Below are positions 41,086 through 52,244 of a stretch of DNA of 64,000 nucleotides, in pieces. The translations under genes and the position numbers were made by a program. Below the pieces are notes generated by a model, which saw nothing but the letters and a program-made list of their open reading frames with translations, was not told the DNA's origin and searched no databases. Origin of the DNA: Eupeodes corollae (taxonomy: Eukaryota > Arthropoda > Insecta > Diptera > Syrphidae); contig NC_079147.1 of NCBI RefSeq assembly GCF_945859685.1, forward strand, positions 286,271,992 to 286,335,991, read 5' to 3'. Position 1 is the stretch's first letter. Each line of letters begins with the position of its first letter.

Positions 41086-41916
41086 GACTTTTTTATTCAC
41101 GCTCATTCATAACATTGCTGCTACTAGTTAAAGTCTTATATGGATAATCTTAAGAGCCTTGCACATGAGAGCGAAAAACGAATAATCGAATGGACGAACA
41201 AACGTGATTTTATACATTTCAAAAAGTCAATTTCAAACAAAAACACATTTTAATTATAAGAAACCAATTGACACTTTTATTTGGATAGTAAAACTTGCAT
41301 TTTGTTCACTATAATAAGACAATTTTGTAAAAACTATTTGGAAGTAACGAATTGCAGTGCGTTTGCTACGAACTGGCAAGCTCTATTCGCGTTCCACATA
41401 CCATCCACACTGCAACGAATAAATTGTTCGCGCTCAACTTAACCTCAAAATTATATCTATCTTATTTCGTTTATTAAAAAGGGTAATTAAAAATTGACAA
41501 TTCGTCGCTGTCTGCGAATAGAAATAAAGCTCATGTGAAGGAAAGTCAAAATATTCGAACATCAACATTTCGCAATTCGCAGTTCGTAGCTTGCAGCGTA
41601 ACTTCTTGAGATGGCCGCTTGAATGATATTATTTTCGCCCTTAGTCATTGAAGAAGTATTTCTCAAAAAAAATATTCTTCTTAAGTGTGTCAGCACTGTT
41701 CTTATCTGACATCTGACAGATAACGTGTTTTACTTTTTTATTTTGACCTATGGGCAAAAAAGTATATCCAGAGCAATCAATACTCTACCTGATCCATGAC
41801 CTGTTCCAAAAATAATTTCCAAAGCCTCTTTTCACTTAGAACTTGTACTTAATTTGTCTATTTGACAGTAAATACAATTGAAGCATTTTTATTAGGATAT
41901 TTTCTTTACATTTACA
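41086..41916. other. Non-coding stretch
   Basis: No gene. Words such as TTCGTAGC and GCAAGCT recur in both orientations between 41160 and 41600, perhaps an eroded DNA transposon, but no termini could be defined. Confidence 0.35.
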
Positions 41917-42129
41917 TTAAGAACGTGACCATTTACACATTTTATTAAATGTCTTATTCAATTTAAACATAAACCAAAGAATATTAAAAAGGGAAGTACT
42001 CATGTGGGTTCCTTGTGGTACCCCATCAAAAGTAGTTAATTTCTTAGAAAATTTAATATATTTCTTTAAATAATTTATGTAAGACATCACCAGGCAATGT
42101 GAGCGAACGTGTCCCAATAAATAAATCAT
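41917..42129 (-). pseudogene. LINE reverse transcriptase fragment
   Basis: The minus-strand frame contains YINYLKKYIKFSKKLTTFDG followed by VPQGTHMSTSLFNI. This fits the RT segment SYLxxRxxxVKF...SGVPQGSHLGPLLFNI of Jockey/I-type LINEs, i.e. the template-grip motif. Only about 70 residues remain, with no FADD/YADD box in frame. It is distinct from the three LINE families described elsewhere in the window. Confidence 0.55.
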
Positions 42130-43604
42130 TTATCTGCCCAAATCTGCAGATCTTTTTTTTTCTGAGCAGTATATTAGTTAAATGCTTATTCATGGCAGAT
42201 AAATGAATGACATGGGATATAAAGGCTTACAGAAATAATCACTTTAATGGACTAAAATAATAATATTTGGACACGAATTGGGTATTAATTTGATGGATAC
42301 TGTACTTTTGAAAAACCTAATTGAATGCAAAGTGAAGAGCATGTTGATGAATTGGACAGAATTAGAGAGGTGCATATATTTTATTAATTTTGGGTTTTTC
42401 TTGAAATACAAATTAAAAATTCAATTATGGTGGATTTCTCTATTAACCACTTACAAATTTAATTTCAATAGCACAACAGACCGGAAGTTTATAACATAAT
42501 TGAATGCATCAGATGGTTTGCCGGTCTAACCAAGAAGAGGGTGTGTTCTACCATGAATTAACCTAGCAATAAAACACACAGGTTATTAAATTTAATTTTT
42601 CAAAATTCTTTATTACCTTTTTTATATTCGAGTAAATTTCTAAAAAAGAAAAACAAAAATTGTGCGGTTAGGAAAAATAATTTATTATGTATCGTTTTAT
42701 ATCATCGAATTAAGTAGAAAACCAGGTATAGATGGCATATGGTATGCCCCCCTAGTGGTTGCCGGTTGTACTACGGTTTTATAGAGAATTTTCAATTTCA
42801 ATTTCAATTTTAATATCAACGTAGGTAGGTCGTTTTTGATAGTACAAGGTACAAGGATCTTTGTAGGATGTACATTTTGCTTTGCTTTTCGTGGATGGTT
42901 TTCCATGAATGTATGAATATTAAATATTGAAACAAACTTTGATGTTTAAGTCTGTAAAATATATGTATTTGATGTGATGTGTGTTTCTGTTACTGCTTCA
43001 ATATAATTTGAATGATTTACTTTGACAGATGGATCTGATGTCATGTTGCAGGAAGTTTACTTGTGAAATAAAGGCAATGGCTGCGGAGCAATGAGTGCAA
43101 ACATTTTACATTTTATGTAAATGGTTGTGTTTCACATAGAATTTACTGCAAGTTTTGGGATAGATATTGAATTCTATTTTGACACATCTTTAAATTATTT
43201 CATGTCAAACATATGTTGAAAGCTTTTAAGTCATTTGGATAAAAGAGAATTTTTGAAATCAAATATAGTCTGAAGCGGTTCATTTGATGTACAATTTTAA
43301 AATAGACAAAAACATCTTTGCTGGTTCTTGGAAATCTTTTGAATCAATATTTAACTGTGGAAGAAATGCTTAAGTGGTAAAAGTCAACTGATTGAGTTTT
43401 TTCATGCTTTTGAAAAAATGTTAGGAGTTATCAGATTTACTGTCAATGAAACCAATGTTTTCAATCAAAATGTAAGGATCAATATCATATTCTAAATATC
43501 AGAAAATAAAAAACACTTTTTGATGCATCAAGTGCGCTAGGTATAGTGCATGTCTTTTGGATTTGAAACTTTTGAATTTGATGTGTGTATTTTCCATTAG
43601 ACAC
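42130..43604. other. Non-coding stretch
   Basis: No gene or repeat recognised. Two short GC-richer patches at about 42510-42560 and 42720-42780 share TTGCCGGT but form no clear element. Confidence 0.45.
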
Positions 43605-43730
43605 ACGTCAACACTATTACTAGCATATGCTGATGACATTGACATAATCGGGAGAACTCTGCGTGATGTAAATGGGGCTTTTGTGAGTATTGAGGCTGAG
43701 TTTGCAAAGATGGGGTGTGAAGTTGATATG
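43605..43730 (+). pseudogene. RTE-like RT motif C fragment (plus strand)
   Basis: The + strand read-out STLLLAYADDIDIIGRTLRD then VNGAFVSIEAEFAKMG is the YADD catalytic box and following segment of the RTE-like family, intact at the YADD. Only about 40 residues remain; flanking sequence is unrelated. It is the only RTE fragment here on the + strand. Confidence 0.75.
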
Positions 43731-43875
43731 AGCTTGACTCGAGTCAATCGTAGTACAACAAATAGATGGTTTGACAGATATCTCCAGATCTTTCGATTAA
43801 TATAAGTGTAGTCTACTTAAAAGATTTAGTTTCTTAACAACACTCTTGGTATGGCTATTCATTATGTATTTGTAT

Positions 43876-44105
43876 TTAAATGAATACAATGACACAAGCT
43901 GTCAAATGTCATTTTAACTTAATTTCAACTCAACTCCAATCCGAGCTCGAAACTTATATGGCGAAAAAGCTTGATCGATATTTTTGATTAAATGAATACA
44001 ATGACACAAGCCGTCAAATGTCATTTTAACTTAATTTCAACTCAACTCCAATCCGAGCTCGAAATTTATATGGTGAAAAAGCTTGATCGATTATCCAATC
44101 GTATT
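43876..44105. repeat. 112-bp tandem duplication
   Basis: AAATGAATACAATGACACAA and the following ~110 bp occur at about 43878 and 43990 with almost no differences, so this is a recent duplication. The unit includes GTCAAATGTCATTTTAACTT and CCGAGCTCGAAA. Confidence 0.9.
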
Positions 44106-44599
44106 TTAATTCGAGCTCTTGAATCTTTTTGTAATGTATATTTCACATTGGGAATTGTATATACAAGTTTGTTAGTTAGTTCCGAAAGTTAAGTTCAATT
44201 CAAACACCCATCGATATATTTTTGATGGATATTCCATTACAAAGTTTGGATTTTTCTATTAAGTGTAAAAGAACAATGTCATAATATAATTTGTAATCAG
44301 TTTTTCACACATTTTGGGCGGTATCTCGGTTATACTTGGAGAAATAATCAATGCTAATGCTTTTAGAGTGCAGTTATTATTTGCCTTAAAACCATCTTTT
44401 GATCTTGATGGCCAATTCACGTCACCAAAACGATAAACACAGATCGTCAGCACTTGCGGCAGTAATATTTTAGAATGTGCGTAAGTTTCGATAATGCAAA
44501 GGCCCTACAACACTTTTATTTATTTTATAATTCCAACTCGTTGTTTGATTGTTAAGCTGTTCATGATCGTAAATGGCAAACTTCAAATGAGAGCTCAGT

Positions 44600-46090
44600 T
44601 TGACAGGTAACAAATGCCGATGTTATCAATATGAAAAAACTAAATTAATAACTGCATAAGTGCCCTAATGGAACATGAAATATAAAAACATTGACAGTTG
44701 TGCTGGTGATGGCAGTGGTAAGTTTCCCTCATTCTTAATTTCTTAAAGGCGGTATAGGTGTCACTGCTAGTCTTCCTTTTTTTATAGAATGATATCGATA
44801 GTATTTTTTTTATAATGTTTCACTTGTAATCCTGTAGTATTTTAGGAAATTTCACCTACTCCTCTACTTTTCTGAAAAATCAATCTATGTTGTTTGAAAT
44901 CTGACAGGAAGGACGTGTGTTCAATTTTGACAGTAAATGTATATTTCCGATCAAAAATTTAACAATTATCAAAATTGTTCTTTTACTAAATGCCAGTGTT
45001 ACCAATATGAAAAAACGAAATAAATGACTGCATTAAATCTTAAGTACTCTAATGGAACATGAAATATTAGTTCATTGACAGTTATGCTGGTGATGGCAGT
45101 GGTGAGTTTCCTTCATTCTTAATTCCTTAAAAGCGTTATAGGTGTCGCTGCTGGTCGTAATCTGTTTGATAGAATGATATTGATAGTACTTTTGGTACTG
45201 TGGTATTTTGGAAAATGTCTTCCTTCTCCTCTACTTTTCTTAAAAATCAATCTATATTGTTTGAAATCTGACAGGATGTGTTTAATTTTGACAGTAAATG
45301 TATATTTCCGATCAAAAATTTAACAATTATCAAAATCGTACTTCTACTAAATGCCAATGTTACTAATATGAAAAAACGAAATAAATGACTCTGCATTAAA
45401 TCTTAAGTACTCCAATGGAACATGAAATATTAGTACATTGACAGCTATGCTGGTGATGGCAGTGGTGAGTTTCCTTCATTCTTAATTCATTGAAGGCGTT
45501 ATAGGTGTCGCTGCTGGTCGTCCTCTCTTTGATAGAATGATATCAATAGTATTTTTTTTATAATGTTTCACTTTTAATAATGTTTTCAAATTTCTCCCTT
45601 CTCCTCTACTTTTCTGAATAATCAATCTATATTGTTTGAAAAGTGACAGGAAGGTCGTGTGTTCAATTTTGACAGTAAATGTATATTTCCGATCAAAAAT
45701 TTAACAATTATCAAAATTGTACTTTTACTAAATGCCAATGTTACCAATATGAAAAAAAACTAAATAAGTGACTACATACAATTTTAGGAACTCTAATGGA
45801 ACATAAAATATTAGCACATTGACATTTGTGCTAGTGATGGCAGTGGTGAGTTTCCCTCATACTTAATTCCTTGAAGGCGTTATAGGTGTCGCTACTGGTC
45901 GTCATCTGTTTGATAGAAGAATATCGATAGTACTTTTGGTGTTGTGGTATTTTGGAAAATGTCTTCCTTCTCCTCTACTTTTCTTAAAAATCAATCTATA
46001 TTGTTTGAAATCTGACAGGATATGTGTTCAATTGTGACAGTAAATGTATATTTCCTATCAAAAATTTAACAACTATCAAAATTTCTCTAA
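44600..46090. repeat. Tandem repeat, 361-380-bp period, 4 copies
   Basis: GCCAATGTTACCAATATGAA or a variant begins at 44616, 44992, 45353 and 45733. Each unit also has GCTGGTGATGGCAGTGG, GGCGTTATAGGTGTCGCTG, CCTCTACTTTTCT, GAAATCTGACAGGA and TTTTGACAGTAAATG. Units differ by small indels. It is non-coding. Confidence 0.9.
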
Positions 46091-48459
46091 CTCTCTCTGA
46101 TTTGTATGTTACTCCTTTATTTAATCAAATCATAAAATCCAATTAAATCCCATTAAAAATCGTTTAGTAAACTTTTTCCAAAAACAAAAGCGAAAAACAA
46201 TTTTTAAGCCATTATAAAACTTGAACCTGTGTGTGGTGAGTAGAGTGCACGGTTATTGGTCTACAAAGTTCATTATTAATTTCACAAACTTTGCCCTTTA
46301 TATTTGATTAAAAAACATTCAACTTCATCAGAGTAATTTTCGGCTCTTTTATTCAATTAAAAAAAATTAAAGACTGATAAAAACAACAATATCAAATACA
46401 ATTGTTGTTGTTTTTGTATCATGATCATCATCAGAGAATAATAAATTTTGCATCATGTTCAATTCATGCATCGAAAATAAAAAGGAACAAACAAAAGACA
46501 CAAAACAACAAACAGACAAACACAACACAATACACGATTCCCAACTCGGCACAACTACTCGCAAATTCATTCATTTTCATTTCACTCGAAAACCTCAATT
46601 AATACGTTTGCGGAATGAGTCTGATGAAAAAGTTTCGTTTTATTGCTTGTGGATGAGTTATGGAAACGACGACAAGGAAGATGACGTTTAAAACGTCTAA
46701 GGCGACGGAGACGGAAACGACACGGAGATGGCGGCGACTACGAATACGACAACGACGTAAACGTCTCGTAGAAATAGTGGAAGATGAGATTCAGCTTGGC
46801 AAGAGACGTGGCTAGCTGTTTGTGTGTTTTTGCAATTTTATCCGCACAAGTCTGGAAAAATATTTGTTTTCCTAAATTTCGTATCCTTATTTTTGTTGGT
46901 TTCCTTTTTTATTGCCTCTTCGCTGCTGGTAGAATGTTTCTCTAGTTCGCATTTGCAGCATAATCGTGTGCTTGATTGTAGCTCTGTTGGGTGCTCTATC
47001 GTGCTTGGCAATGGCAAGGCAAAAATGTAAGTCATTCATCCGTTTTGTACTGTGTGCACTGACATGGCAAACCTACCAACCTAGAGCTATATATTCACCT
47101 TAATGCCCATTGACGTTCCTGTATACCACACCAACCTAATAACCCAAGCCCTGCCCATGCTCCCCAGTCCCCATGCACACATAGCACTAGCACAACCTGG
47201 CGGTGAAGATTGGAAAAGTGTGAAGAAGCAAAGTGCTTCATTTTCAAGTACTTTACTGCTTCTGGATTCTGGAGAGCGTGTGTAGCATGGAAGAAGACAG
47301 CGAACTGCATTACCATTCGCACGTGCACATGCAGTGTAGGTAAACCGCAACCTATATGTGATATATGTGGCGAATACAAATGCGGTGATTGTGCAAATAG
47401 GCCCATCTGCATGTCATGTGCGTGGTGAATAAATTCTTTTAATTGTAATTCAAGGTGAAGTGAAGGAAATTCTCCTTTTAATTCTATACGTTGTCGTCGT
47501 CGTCTTCGTACATATATGGGTTTTTCCTTCATTCAATTTTATTTCTTCTTTTCCTTTTACTTTTATTGTTTTTGTTTTATTTTTCTATGGCAATTTTCTT
47601 TGAATTTCCATAAAGACTAAAGAGTTTCTTATTTTTTCAAGTCAATCGGTCTTAATTGTGTGTGCTTGTGCTTCATGATGATGACACAGTTTTCTGACAC
47701 TTAAGAAAATACGTATACGAGTATATATATAGTTGCCTCTTTCTTTTGTTTTTATGACACAATAGGGTATAAAAAGAAAATGAGAAGAAATTAAATTTTC
47801 TTACCTAGCTTCCTTCGAGACTGCACAATGTTAATTAAAGTGTCAAAATTGTAAAAGTTCTTAAATAATAAATAAACTCGCGCTGGATTCATGGTTGATG
47901 TTGGTTTATTTTTATAGCAAAATTTGTGTTTGTTTCTATTGTTGTACAGGAATTTATTGTTCGCACACAAAAATTTCTGTTTAAATTTGAATTGTTCTGA
48001 TTCTGTTTTATTTCTGAAGTTATATTTATATAAAATGTAGATTGCAGCAGAGATTGTGTATATACAATTAATGATGTTTACGTTAGAAAGAAATTAAAAT
48101 TGTGTTTTTGTAAAAAGTTCATGACAGCTGTCAAAATGGTGTAAAATGATTTTATGGCAAAAATTTAACATTATGCAAAATTCTTGGATGAAATGAATTT
48201 TGTTCGTGGGTTTATTGATTTATTGATTTATGTATGTATGTTTTATGTATTTTATTTATTTATTGTTTTTTTGCAATAAAAATAGAAAAGTATTCAAAAA
48301 TGCATACCAAAGGGAAATAAGCAATTAGGGATCTCTTAAAACATTTCTTCGGAATTAAGGCGAAAAGTTGAAGTAGAAGTCGTACCGACATTTTTACTGC
48401 AAAATACATTAAAGCAAACAATCATTTTAATCGCAGATTGTCAAAATTGCAAGTGTCAG
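46091..48459. other. Non-coding stretch
   Basis: No gene supported. Overlapping frames on both strands at 47087-47532, including a short Cys-rich + strand read-out (DICGEYKCGDCANRPICMSC at about 47356-47425), were considered but not accepted. A trinucleotide-rich island lies at 46665-46770. Confidence 0.45.
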
Positions 48460-48469
48460 AAATATAAAA

Positions 48470-48718
48470 GTAGTACTCGTGGCATGATGGTAAGTGCGTT
48501 GGACTGTCATGCCAGAGGTCGTTTGTCTGATCCCTGCCATCTAAAGTTTTTTTCACTGGTACTGCCTCTTGCGAGGAATTGACAAAATCTGCAAGAGTAA
48601 TTTTTGCCAAGAAAAATGCTTTCTCATATTAGTCGTTCGGATTTGGGTTAAAACTGTAGGTCCCATCCATTCCTAACAACAGTACTCGCACACATTAATG
48701 GTTAAGAATTGGAAGTTA
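48470..48718 (+). mobile_element. tRNA-derived SINE copy 2, 5' part
   Basis: It matches SINE copy 1 from its first bases (AGTACTCGTGGCATGATGG) through the tRNA-like head and body to GTTAAGAATTGGAAGTTA. The B box is damaged (GTCTGATCCC). The sequence stops where the I/LOA LINE begins and resumes at 50405. Confidence 0.85.
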
Positions 48719-49023
48719 GGTTATGTTAGGTTGGAGTGGCTGTCCAGATGTCATTAGCGCTCGTAAACCTCAAGAGTCCATTGTGATACCATTAATGAGG
48801 TTACTCATGGGAGAGTAATGAACTTAAACAAACCATTTCGTAGTTTTAATAAAGTTAGAGAGACGTTTTGTGTCAATTGTTGCCAGTTCACTGATAATAT
48901 CGAAGAAGGGATTACCGAGAAAGTTATTCCTTCTAATGGAGAGTGCTGGACATGTACATAGAAGGTGTTGGTCCTCTTCCTTCTCGTCCATGCAGCTTCT
49001 ACAAAAGTCATTTGTGTAGACCC

Positions 49024-49293
49024 CTAGCCTAGTTTTTGTCTAACATCAGGCAGAAGTGTTCTGTTTTTGGCGAGCTCATCGACATTGCAATTTCCCGGAA
49101 TGTCTCTGTGGGCCGGCACCCAAATGAGGTGAATGTTAAACTGTTCCGTCATCTCATTCAGAGATGATCGACAATCGTGGTCAGTTTGAGAGTTTGTGGA
49201 GACAGACGCGAGAGATTTAAGAGCGGCTTGGCTGTCTGAGAAGATTCGTATATCCTTACAAGATATAACGTTTTCTTTGAGCCATGAATACAC
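49024..49293 (-). pseudogene. LINE RNase H domain, copy 2
   Basis: A 90-codon frame: IRIFSDSQAALKSLASVSTN, then HLIWVPAHRDIPGNCNVDEL. The SDSQAA Asp, HRD and terminal Asp are all present, better kept than in copy 1, but the N-terminal strand with the first catalytic acid is deleted. Confidence 0.8.
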
Positions 49294-49452
49294 TACATTG
49301 ATTGGGAAGTCTATAGGATAGACTGAGATTCAGTTGTTCGGAAAAGATACCACTTCCAACTCCGTGATCGGTCTTTGAACCGTCTGTATAGAAGTGTACC
49401 GCATCGTCTTATAGGCATATCCTTCTTCACAGGAATGGACGCATGGAAGCTT

Positions 49453-50255
49453 TTACCGAATACCATTTTTGGGGTGGCATAGTCTAAGCGATCTGGGATA
49501 GATCTGAAACTGTCTAGAATAGTAGTATGTCCAGTATTTGTTACTGGTCCATTGAAAGGTGGCTTTAAGCCTCACACATAAGTTGGCTGCCACCATTTTG
49601 GAAAAGATGTCAAGAGGTGTTAGGTTTAAAAGCACTTCCAGTGCTGCGGTTGGTATTGAGCGAAGTGCTCCTGTTTACCTGCTGACCGCTGGACTTTGAT
49701 GAGCTTATTTAGATTAACCATCTTGTCCAGTGCGGTCCACCATACGACAGCTCCATAAATGAGTATCGGTCTCATTACTGAAGTGTATAGCCTGTGGGTT
49801 ATTTTTGGGGAGAAGCCCCATTTTGATCCAATGGCCTTTTTACAAGTAGTTTTTTGTCTAAAATGAGGCCTAAATATTTAGCTTGGTCGGAAAAGCTTAA
49901 TGGTATTCCTCTAATCTTGGGTGGGCTAATCTGAGGAATTTTATATCTTCTAAAAAAGAGTATTAATTCTGTTTTATGTGGATTGACGTCCAATCCACAT
50001 TGCTTAGCTTATTTAAGGCATTTTGTAGGAGTTCCGAGAGAATTTGGGGGTGCTCCCCAGATACGGATATTGCAACGTCGTCAGCATAGGCAATCACCTT
50101 AAAACCCTCTGCTTCTAATGATGTAAGTAGGTCGTATACTACCATGTTCCATAAAAGAGGCGAAAGAACCCCACCTTGGGGAGTGCCTCGATTCACTGAT
50201 CTGGTGGTAGTAAAACTTCTCATGCTAGAAGTTATTGTCCTGCTTTTGAGTCCAC
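49453..50255 (-). pseudogene. LINE reverse transcriptase and linker, copy 2
   Basis: Frames 49963-50223 (SVNRGTPQGGVLSPLLWNMV then VIAYADDVAISVSGEHPQIL: template grip and catalytic YADD), 49799-49993 (VNPHKTELILFFRRYKIPQI, KYLGLILDKK) and 49453-49635 (LLNLTPLDIFSKMVAANLCV). Short deletions, e.g. LNKLSN-VDW at about 49985-50005 and near 49850, interrupt the protein. Confidence 0.85.
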
Positions 50256-50404
50256 GTGCCTGCTTCTTTCCTTAAAGCACTGGGTATTGTTGGAATTTTT
50301 GAGAGAATTTTCCTGAGTCTTTTTCTATTTGACCACAAAAGTTTCTCCAAGAAGACCTCTTACTCTTCCTTAGTTCTTATAATTGTATTGTAAGTTATTG
50401 AATT

Positions 50405-50474
50405 GAATTGTAAGTTAGTAGACCCTTATTCTCAATGGAATGTTGCACCACCCAATTTATTTATTGTTTTAAGG
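50405..50474 (+). mobile_element. tRNA-derived SINE copy 2, 3' part
   Basis: GTAAGTTAGTAGACCC, CTCAATGGAATGTTGCACCA and CCCAATTTATTTATTG continue SINE copy 1's GTAAGTCACTAGGCCC...GTTGCGCCACCCC. It is the distal end of the SINE split by the LINE. Confidence 0.8.
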
Positions 50475-50483
50475 AATATAAAA

Positions 50484-52244
50484 ATGGCAGCTCAAGTCAA
50501 AAGAGCTGACAGATAAAAAACAACATACGTTTTGTAGTGACATATCAAAAAGCAACGAAATGTCATCGTGTTTTAAGGACATGTTGTGTGCAGGGTTCCT
50601 GCCATTTGATGACATTTGACAGTTTATGGCCTGACAGATTTTTCTATTATCAATTGAAGATGCATTTTAAAAATATTCAAATTCATTTTGTAGAATGTTT
50701 TTCAGATAACAGAAAAACAAGTGTATAACCAAGATAATTATCTTTAATACCTCAATTCAACATTTCTTCAATCATAAAATGAAGAATTCAAGTAGGTAGG
50801 TTAGGTTAGACATACTGATGAACTGATATATACCAGATACCTAAATAAACATTATGAATAATTAATGACTTCTATATTATACAAAACTCTCTGCTGACAA
50901 TCACCTTTCCTCTCTGTCCCTGGCATAAGATAAAAATCACAAAACGACAAAATTTCCATAAATCCAAGATAAAAATCAATAGAAGTCGAGTTCAACACAC
51001 AATTAAGCAAAATCTGCTTAACTCATATAGCTTAACGAATCAAATTATAAATCTCAACCTACCTAGCCAAGCCAGCCTCTAGATGTAGCCTCTGCCTCTG
51101 CCTTTGATATGTAAAGATTTTACCGACTTTTTTATCTCAATTCTAAATCATCATACTCTTGCGACTTGAAGAATGGGAATTTGAATTTATAAATACAAAA
51201 CTCTGCATTTCTTAACACTCGTCGTCGTCGTTCGCTCGGTCAGTCGGTCTACATCCATAGCTAAGCTATCTATAGCCTCCTTTGCTCTGGTCTTACTCAC
51301 TTTTATGGAAGCCGACAAGTTGCTTTTTAACGCTTATGCAATCCTAGAACTTGTTTTTTCTTATGACCATTAGACATGCAAACTAAAAGTAATGAAAGGC
51401 TATGTTAGCTTTAGCTTTTTTTTATTTTGCGCGCTCAAACACCGCGTTGTTGTGTTGTTAACTTATGACCCTAGATCATGCATGAGTAGAAAAATATTTC
51501 TAAAAAACGAATGCAAAAGCAACTGAGCGGCATTTTATGTTTTGTCCAAAGAAGTTGTAAATGGTCAGACTGAAACGTGAAAGATTGTAATAAAAAAAAG
51601 AAACCATAGTGTGGAGACCCCATAAGAAAAATAGTTTATGTTCGATATGAAAAATTTCTGCACTATCCTGTCGTGGCAGTAGACGTGCAGTCAAGATGTC
51701 GCCACCATTGACGTCAATCAGATAAAATGTATGGTAGACAAGAGAGAGAGAGAGTGAGAGAGAGAGAGATAGAGATAGAGAATTACTGACAGAAGTGAGG
51801 GGAATAAAAATGACTGGAATGTTATAAAAAAGTGTGGTGAATTCCTTAGATTTTTAATGGACTTCAAATGTTCAGTGGTTGATGATGGCAGGATAAGATA
51901 AACTTTCATGGAATAAAATAAATGGATAAGTACATTAATAAGATGCTGAAATTTATGTCAAATTACTGTTATGAACATAAATGGAAGTCAACTGTCAAAA
52001 TGAAGCAAGTAACCAGTAGGAAAATTACGTTACATCAAATAAGACAGTTATTACTTTGTTAAAGCTGGCAAACAGACTTTTAATTGAACACTGACTTTTT
52101 TCACATTTGCGTATCATTTTTGTGTGTTGTTTAACAATTAAAGATTTTCACTAAATACCTTTACTTACGTTTTAACCACGGTTATTGGGTTATTCCGGCG
52201 AAATTATTAAATACTTAACTATGAACGTGATTTTAAAAAAATGT
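50484..52244. other. Non-coding stretch with GA microsatellite
   Basis: No gene. A GA-rich microsatellite ((AGAG)n with GAGATAG) occupies 51741-51782. A short AGGTTAGGTTAG tract lies at 50797-50808. Confidence 0.5.

Larger units (their letters stand above)
48719..50404 (-). mobile_element. I/LOA-type LINE copy 2, inserted in SINE
   Basis: Minus-strand LINE with the 3' tail (GGTTATGTTAGGTTGG on the + strand) at the left, RNase H, linker and RT rightward, and an upstream RT segment at 50256-50390 (ELRKSKRSSWRNFCGQIEKD) joined to the later part by an internal deletion. It is closely similar to copy 1 but with independent breaks. Confidence 0.88.
48706..50417. repeat. 13-bp target-site duplication of LINE in SINE
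   Basis: GAATTGGAAGTTA at 48706-48718 and GAATTGTAAGTTA at 50405-50417 (12 of 13 identical) border the LINE. Both fit the SINE position corresponding to GAGAGTTGTAAGTCA in copy 1. Confidence 0.8.
48461..50483. repeat. Target-site duplication of split SINE copy 2
   Basis: AATATAAAA at 48461-48469 and 50475-50483 borders the outer ends of the SINE whose two halves are separated by a LINE. Nine bases, AT-rich. Confidence 0.6.

Noticed and set aside
44575..44595. TTTGACAGGTAACA as a third recursive site
   Set aside because: No pyrimidine tract precedes it; it is one of the many TGACAG words.
47087..47532. 145-codon minus-strand frame and a Cys-rich plus-strand frame
   Set aside because: They overlap on opposite strands. 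The Cys pattern DICGEYKCGDCANRPICMSC has no completed zinc-binding context and no splice support.
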